Source: an uncultured Bacteroidales bacterium (GTDB taxonomy: Bacteria > Bacteroidota > Bacteroidia > Bacteroidales > Salinivirgaceae). Taken from it: a stretch of DNA of 64,000 nucleotides. Shown here piece after piece: positions 16,708 through 25,700 of this stretch (position 1 is its first letter; every line of letters starts with the position of its first letter). Both the position numbers and the translations under genes were made by a program. The stretch lies in NCBI GenBank assembly GCA_937981765.1, contig CALJOM010000012.1, positions 62,001 through 126,000 on the forward strand, in the 5' to 3' direction. Below the pieces are notes generated by a model. The model was not told the origin of the DNA, ran no database searches, and saw nothing but the letters and a program-made list of their open reading frames with translations.

Positions 16708-19700
16708 TTCAACCGGCAGAGGATTGTCTCCATTTTCACAGAGCCAAACGAAATTGGGCTAAAGCTGGTTAAAGGTATGGTGGCAGCAATATAACCGCTG
16801 TTAGGCCCGGTAGAAACACCCACACCACCGTGACTTACCCATTTTGTGCCATCGAAATGCGCCACACGCAAATCGGAGAGCAGAGTAATGTTGCTTCGGG
16901 ATTTGTCTTCCCAGTAGAGTGTTATGTTGGTTGATATTCCAGGATCGTTAGTAGGATTCGATAAATCCCAATGCTCAACTTCGCTTACATGGTGTAGTTT
17001 TCTTCCTTCCAATTCGGTTTCTACCTGAGTTAAATAGGGTGAAGGTTCATGTGTGAATGATGCCACAAAGGCTGTCGAAGCGCTTCCGTTGGTAATATCC
17101 CATATTGCAAGACGTGCCCATTGACCTTGGTCTCCCAGCGGGAATACAAAATTGGTATTACCAAGTTTTCGTATTGGCCCATTAACGTACGAATTTGCAT
17201 TGCCCTGACTTGAGGTTGCTCCATGGTTAATGGTTATCATTGCCGTAGGATTGGTTCGCACTATTCCTTGGTCTAATTGTAAATTACCACTTATAGAAAC
17301 ATTACGGTTTAGGAATAAGGTGTCGGAAGGTTTATCGATGGTTAGATTAGTGAATGCAATGTTATTAGCTCCATTAATTGTTTGGGCAACATTTCCAGCA
17401 AATCGTACGGTTGCAGTTGATGAGAATGTTCCACTGTTAACCAAATCACCGTAGATAGAGAAGACTCCACCAGTGTGATTAACCGTTGCTCCATTTTCAA
17501 TGGTGATATTTTTCACCTCACTATTATCCGAAATGATTGGCATCCTTACGGAGCGGGAAGGCACAAAGGCATCGATCCCCTGGGTTGGTAGGACGCCGCA
17601 CGCCCAATTATCAACAGTTTCCCACGCGGATGATACTGCTCCCGACCATATGAAGTTACCAACCGATACCTGGATTACGTTGCTGGTATCGTGGCAACCG
17701 TTGGCAGTAGTTCCAACAACCACAACAGCGTCGTTATGTGCCAAGGAACTTGTGATATAATTGGAGGAAGTGCTGTTTTGTACAGATACACCATTCAATA
17801 GGTAGTTGAACTGTATAGCAGGCGTCGACATATTTTGTGCGGTAAAGATAACTTCTGTCCCTTGGCAAATGATGTCATCCGAATCGCTCGATACAAGATT
17901 AATGTCAGGGGTTTCCACGGTTACCGGAACATATCCAGTATTGGGGATTCTTAACTGACATCCTTCGTTGTAGGCAAGCACATAAAAGTTTGTGGTTGAA
18001 GTTAACATTCCGGTGTTAAAGTAAAGAGTAGTTCCTCCCGATTGAGGGGTGCCTAAGTTGCTATCGTCTGTACTTTTTAGCTGATAACTAACATCATTTT
18101 GCGTTGGATTAACAGTAATTGTTCCGAAATCACCTACACAGATAGTATTTCCTGAGATGGTTGATGAGGATATTGAAGGACTAACATAGTAATTTTGGCT
18201 AGTGGTCCCGATTATAGTTGGTTGGGCAATAATTCGTTCTTCTACAGTTATGGAAGCATTTCCGGTTGAGTTCCATGTAACCGCAATAGTTGCATTGGGA
18301 GTAAAATTGCCACATCCGGTACAGGTTCCATTGACCACAGTCCAACGATATTCGTTTCCAGCTACATACGGAGTTGAATAGGTAATTGTAGTCCCCTGGC
18401 AAACATTCGGTGTTTTAGGTGTAATATCGGGTTGTGGTGTAATTCCAACGGTAATAGAGATAATTGAGCTAGCCCAACATCCAGATACGCTGGTTTCTTC
18501 AACTCTTAGCTGGAATGTTCCTGTACTGGCATTGAATATAATGTTGGTTGAAGCATCGGTGGGTGTTTCTATAATACCACCGGAGGTTCCCACCCATGAC
18601 CAGAGATATGTGCTTCCAATATGTACCGGGGTACTGTAATTACGGGTTTCATTGAGCCCAACAGCTGCAGGTCCGGTTATCGATGGGGTATAGGTTTGTT
18701 TTACGGTTATTGATACGGTTGTTGTGCTAACGACACCATTGGAAGTGGCATCGGAAACAGAAACTAAGGATAAAACATACGGATTTACCCCATAACCTCC
18801 CATATCGGCAGAAGTTAATTGAATGGTATAGGGAGATGAAGTAATTCCCGTTTGAGTGAAATTTTGTGTAATTGAATTTCCGACTGTTTTATAACTCAAT
18901 GTCCAAGGTGCATTTCCCGAAAGAGCTACTTGTATTGATGCCTGCTCACCATTATCGCAAATTTCGTAAGCCAGCGGTGGTGTAATAATACTAGCTGTAA
19001 CCCCAATAATTCCCAAGGTAAAGATATAATCGTCAGCAGTTACATCAGTGGCAGTAGCCACAGTACCTGATGTAGCCGTACCACTCACTATGTCGCCCCG
19101 CAGAGTCCATTTAGCGGTTGCAGCCTCATATTCAACAACCCGTAGCCTGGTTCTCAAATTTGGGTTGGAGGTTACGAAAGGATATGAGTTAGCATCCCAT
19201 CTCAATGTTATTCTGGCCGAACCTCCAGCAGGTCGATTTACTACCCAATATTCATTATCGCTAACTCCCGTCAGTGGAGCATTAAGGTTCTCCGGAGCTG
19301 TTGGAAAAGTAGGATGAGGGTTGGAGTTAACATAAGTTACCGTCCAATATTGGGGTGAAGTTGATACCGAGGTATTACTCAACACAAAAGAGCCGAATCG
19401 TGTGCCACTTCCAACAGGGAAAACGAACGACTGTCCGTTATTGATATTTTTTCGTAAAGGACCGTTAACAAAACTGGAAGCACTACCGCCAATAATTGCT
19501 GTTGGACTTGTATTGCTGATTATCAAAAGGTTCGTCAGGTTTGTTGTGATATTACCACCGGTTAAGTATAAGTCTTTATTCACCATTACTTTTCCGCCCC
19601 CATTTATGGTAACGCCGGCAGAATTGTTTATTACCAAAGTATAGAATTGTTCGGTGGTTGAGCCTCCTGTTATGGTTAATAATTGAGGAACCATTCCGCT

Positions 19701-22700
19701 GAAGAGTACTTTACCCGTTCCAGGAATAAATCCGCCTGTTGCAGTGGTATTATTGTCAATCCAGTTGCCTTCAATGTAAATGTCTTTATTATAGGTGCCA
19801 TTAAACAACGAAGCGCCATTTTGGATAGTCATATTACCCTTTATTCTAAGGTTCTCGGCAGTAACATCTTTTCTCCCGGTTCCTGAGAAAATAACATTTT
19901 GATATGGCTTGTAGATGTTACCTGGTTTCAATGGTAGGGTTGCTGTATTGTTACCAGTAAGCTCAACAGTTGTATTTGGGGTATCAAAAAATTCATCGAA
20001 CAATCCTCCGGGAAAAACAAACATACCCGAGGGAATCGAGGTTACCGTTACTTTTCCTGTTCCAAAAACCCTACCAAGATCATGATTCACAGTAGTACCG
20101 CAGACCATTTCACCAATAACCTGAACCGAAGGTACATACGCTCCGTTACTATTAAGTTCAATGGTGTGCCCCTCTAAAATTATTGCTGGATTTCTATAAG
20201 GGTAGCTAGCATAATATCCTCCAGAGCATCCTCCGCTGGAACAATCGGATCCATCGGAATTGGTTGTCCAGCTTGTGGCCGCGAACCAATCGTTGTTTGG
20301 CCGATTATTTCTACTATACAACGGCACAACGTTACTGAAGTTCGATGGAGCCCCCGCCGTGATTTCGCCACTAAAGAAATTAGCTGTAGAAATCGTTATT
20401 GTATTGGTTCCAACATCAACGGTGTATGGAGATGCATTTCCAAGATTATACCATTTGTAAAATTTAGGCCTGTAAAGCCCCACAACATAGCCTACCTCAT
20501 CGCCCTGATCAAGATTAAGATATCTATATACCGATGTTATTTGAAGGTCTGAGCCGAACCCTGTTGAATCCACACTCCAATAGAAGGTAATGTTGTTGGT
20601 GGTGATATCGTCGGTAAGCGCCGGATGTGCTCGATTTACAGGACGTACGGTTAGACTACCTGGAAGACTGGTTTGATGAACTGTATAAGTAATCAATGAA
20701 TATTTGCCTGGCACTCCAAGTGGTAGGTTATAGTTGAGCGTTGCTCCTGAATTAAACATTTTACGGACTCCACGGTCGCTCAATACTCCGTTGGACATAA
20801 TCATGCGATTTGATCCAAACGATCCTCCGGAGGTACTAATTGTGCTATTTAATCCTAAAGTTAACAGATAATCATCTATATAAAGTCGTCCATTAGTAAA
20901 AATAAGTCGTCCGTTTATGGTTAAATCGTCTTTTAATGTTACATCGTTGGCATTATTGATTAAAACATTTCCAAGAATACCTAGACCATTCCCACTAATC
21001 GTTTGATTAAGCGTTCCTATAAACTGTATTGCCCCGTTGCTTGGATGGCTGGTGTGAATTGCGTTTATTACGAGATTCCCAAGCAAGAATACATTATTTT
21101 GCTGGGTTGCAAACGTTCCTGAATTAAGACTCAGATTGCCATTAATCCGTAATTGGGTATTGGCATTTAATGTCAAAGTGCCAGTTGGAGCAATTATCAA
21201 ATTAGCAAAGTTGGTAAGGTTGGCTCCACTTCCCGTGATGCTTTGATTAACCCCGTTAAACGTAGTAGTTTGTGTAATAGTTCCCGAACGATAACCACCC
21301 TCGTTTATACCTGTCAACGTACTTATGTTGTTGTTGATAAGGTTCCCATAAATGGTTACATCGAGTCCGTTGGCATTAAATACACTAGCTGAGCTAATTG
21401 TTAGATCGTTTTTAATCAACAAATTATAAACATTTATTCGTGCATTTTGCCCCCGTGTGGCAGTTCCAATAGTTAAATTATAAACCGGGCACGATAGGAA
21501 TAACGCAAAATTCTGATCCGCTGTAGATACGTCGGTACCTATCTGAATTGTACCACCGGTAACCAAAGAACTGTCGGGCACAATGTATAAATCACCAAAC
21601 GACGTTCCACCTCCGGCACGTAATATATTTAGAGTTCCACCGGTAAATGCAAATAAACTTCCAGAGTTTAAAATCTCTAATTTGCTACGGGTGGTAAGAG
21701 CATTGTTTCCGTAAATATTCACTATGCCCCCCGATTGATAGTAGTTTAGGCTTCCTGTGGTAATGTTGGTAGGACGACGTATCTGGCCGGCAACAGTTAA
21801 TATTCCATCTTGAACATCAATAATCGGAGTGCCTCCGGCTGCATACTCAACATCGTTGGCGGTGTTGTCGTTTACATTACCAATGAGCATTTCTCCGCCT
21901 AATACTTCCAGCTTTCCACTTAGGGCTAACTTAGCTGTCCCAGTCCCCGTCCCGGCATTAAATGCAACCCTGCAAGTTCCTTGTTGTACAGAAAGACAGG
22001 CAGATGAGGGAACCAAAAAATTGGTTGTTGCTGTGGTCAGAGTAACAGTAAGCGATGGGTTGTTAACTCTCAGGGTACCGTTCTGAAGATAAACAAGCTG
22101 CCCGGTTACTGGATTTACAGTAAATGGAGTGGTAAGTTCGAGGATTGGAATGGTGTTATTTCCTTTATCAACGTAAAGCCTGTAAAAATCTATAATTGAG
22201 GAAGAGCCGCTGATAATAGCGTTGTTGGTGCCTCTGAAATACACGTTGACATAACCGGTTCCTGCACTCATATCGAAGGTGCTGTTCGCAATAAGGCTTC
22301 CATAAATTTCTAAGGTATGAGTTACAGCAGCGTTGTTCAATACTTGGAAAGTGCCGCCATTAATCTGAACATTACCCATAACCTTTAGGGTTTGGGCGGG
22401 TGTACGAAATTCAAAAACACCGGAATTCACAATAAGATTACCATTTATCGTTACTGTTCTGGAAGCTGTAGTGTTTAACCGTGCACTGGCAGTAGGCGTA
22501 CCGGTAGCTGCAATTATAAGATTTTCATATACAGTAAGGTCTTGGTTAGGCATGGTAATAGTTAATGCACCGGAATGGGTAAGTTTAAGGTTCTTATAAG
22601 TTGTAAGTGGTAACCCCGATGCAGATGTATTGGGAATGGTTATGCTGGCAGTGGTAGTGTAGTATTCTACAGTTCCTCCGTCGGGCCCGATAAAGACACC

Positions 22701-25700
22701 AAAATCCCCAGAAGGAAAGGTTCCCGAGGCAATTCTAAGGGTACCATTTCCTACTACTCCACGCTCAGGAATTCCTGCAAAGTTATGCCCCGTAAAGGTT
22801 TGTAAATCAAGAGTCGACCCGGCATTTATTATCAAACTTCCAGCAACAGCTCCGTTAGCTGTAACCGTGATGGTGTGGTTGTGATTTTCATTACCAATAA
22901 TAACCACTGTTCCGGCGGTTGGAACCCCGGCACCCCCAGTACCTCCAACGGCAATACTAGACCAAGAAGCAGGGTCGTTCCAACTTCCAGGGGTTGATGA
23001 ACTGTAAAGCACCGGAATAGCTCCGAAAGCCGAAATCAGACCCGCAGTGAATTCACCATCAGCCTCATTGGCATTGGGATATTGAATCTCGTTTGTACCA
23101 TCGACCACCAAAGCAGTATTGTTAATATAATTCCATGTTGTACCATTGAGCAAAACGCCAGGAATATAGTTGGCTTCTGTTCCTACAACAAAAAAGTTTG
23201 ATCCGCCTGCATCGTAAAAATAGGAGTGGCTTACACTTCCGGCGGGAACACCACTGAACCCCGTACTCGTGGTTTTCCAGTACATAGTAAGTGCATTGTT
23301 GTCTCCGGTGGCTAGTGGGTGCCTACCATTTACAGGACGGATAGTTACAGTACCATAGGATGTGGGAGCACTAGTGTAGTGCACCGATCCCGGTGTATAA
23401 TAGAAAGCTGCTCCGACTTGTATTCCCACAGGGAATAGGAAGGGAGTAGTTCCCGTATAAACTTTGGAAACACCTCCGGCCGACGACAACCCGCTGATAA
23501 GAATCATTCGGTTGTTGCTAAAATTCTTCCCTGTACCAGTAGTATTATCATAAACATCACCAGATTCCGAAAAGTGCAACTTGTTGCCACCAATGTTTAA
23601 CCGAGCTGCTGTGTTGGCAAGCCGTAATTCTCCAGTTATGGTAAAATTTGCTGTGGCAGTAGTGCTACCTCCTGTTTTATTTAAGGTAAGGTTGTTAAAG
23701 GTACCATTTCCGTCACCATCAAGAACCTGGTTGTTTGTGCCTGAAAGAACGATGCTACCCGCTCCAGATACCGGACGAAAATGAGTTCCACTGTTGGTAA
23801 TATTTCCAAAGACAGTAATCGTTCGCCCGTTATCACGCAACGTACAACCTGAGCCAATAGTAAGAGATCCGTTTACTGTTATATTATTTCCATATATGGT
23901 CAAATCGGAAATATGGCTTAATGTTAGATTGTTTAAATTTCCCTGAATGGATCCGTTTACTGTGAAACTTTGAATTCCTTGCCCGTTAAATATAGTCGTG
24001 TTTGTTCCTGGGATGTATGTGGCACCACTTTGTAGGTTAAAATTTCTTCCAATACTAATATTTTGTCCTGCGGCATCAAATTGTACCGGACTATATATTT
24101 GAAAGTCGTTTTTAACTACTAGAGGTTGGATTGCCACAGCAGGAGTTTGCCCCGGATAGCCGTTATAACTACTTATTAAAGCACGATAAGTGCTACTATT
24201 TCCAACTATGTTTAAATTCCACAATTCTCCTGTAGTCAATATTCTTGCATTGCGATTATTCGGCACTGTAATATTGATTGTACCTCCTGTTGCACTAACA
24301 TTTTCTGGATTCATGCCGAACAAGAGGCTAAACTCAGCTGCATTACCTCCTAAAATAGTTGAATTAAGAATATTCAGGGTGCCCCCAGTCATTATAAAAG
24401 CATTATCAGGATGAACCAATGTTAAACTTGCAAAAAAATTCGCGCCATTGGCTCGTGCTGTTTCAACATCACGACGTATATTTACAACTCCCCCGCTTTG
24501 CTTGTATGCCCCTCTGTGTACTCCCCCCATCCAGGCTGGACGAATTATAGAGGTCGACAGGGTTCCGCCGTTCACTTCTATTACCCCCTTTTCGGCCATA
24601 ATCAAACCACGGTGGGTATTCTCATAAAAACTTCCAGCCGTCACTGTAAGTTTACCATATACAAAGATCAAATCGGCTCTATAAATAGTTCCCCCTATTT
24701 GAGTGGTGGTAACGTCTGCCCCATTGATCCATAAATGGGCTGATTCTGGAATTGAAAACTGTCCGGAATTGACGGGAACGGATGTATAATCAGCAGTCTG
24801 ACCATGAATAAAATGTGGGATATTGATATTATGACCTAAACGCAATGTCCCATTTCTTAGATTTAAAGCACTATTGTTATTTAAATAGGTGTGACCAAAA
24901 ATTTTAAAATAATTAGCCGTAGCAACAATATCAACCATATAGGTTTGGTCTGTCCCTTTATCAATAATAATCCAATATGGTTCTACCGGGCCATTACAGG
25001 AGATTGTTTGATCTTTATTGGCGCTAACACACCATAGATTGGCATAACCTGTTGTTGATATTGCGTTGTAACTCGGTGAGGCTAAGTTGTGTAATTTAAA
25101 GGTTCCTCCATTATTGGTTAAATCACCATGCAAATAAAAATTGTGGGCAACATTGGCATTATTGACTGAGACAGCTCCGGTGTTTTCTAATAAAACTGAT
25201 CCAAAAATAGTTGCGGTTCTACTGCTAGTGTTATTTCCCACCCGTAGGTTCCCAGAAATTATCGATAAATTACCGTTAACGACAAAGTCACTGGCAATAG
25301 TTGCTACTATAGCTGAACTTGAAAGTCTAATGATAAGATTGTTATATGTGTTTTGAGTAAATGTAAAATCTGAAGAATTATAGTATTCAACGGTACCACC
25401 ATCTGAACCAACAAAATTGTCGTAGATACCTCCTGGCATAGAGGCAGCGCTCAACCTAATTAACCCTTTACCCGAAATACTTCCAAAGTTATGGCCGGTG
25501 GTAGAAGCTAAATCCAAAACTCCGCCTTCGTTGACAGTAAGAGAATAAACTGTATTGCTATTGTTAGTAACACTAACTGTTCGTCCATTCAAAATTACAA
25601 TACGATCGCCTACTCCGGGTATGGAAGCTCCTTGCCATAGTGTTCCGGAAGGATCGGTTGTCCAGGTGGAAGTACTATTCCAATTACCGGTTTGGTAAGA

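Noticed and set aside
16733-16736. Programmed -1 ribosomal frameshift that would fuse the giant frame to its sorting domain
   Set aside because: The site has only four A and no slippery heptamer that keeps pairing after a -1 shift; an error or mutation is more likely.
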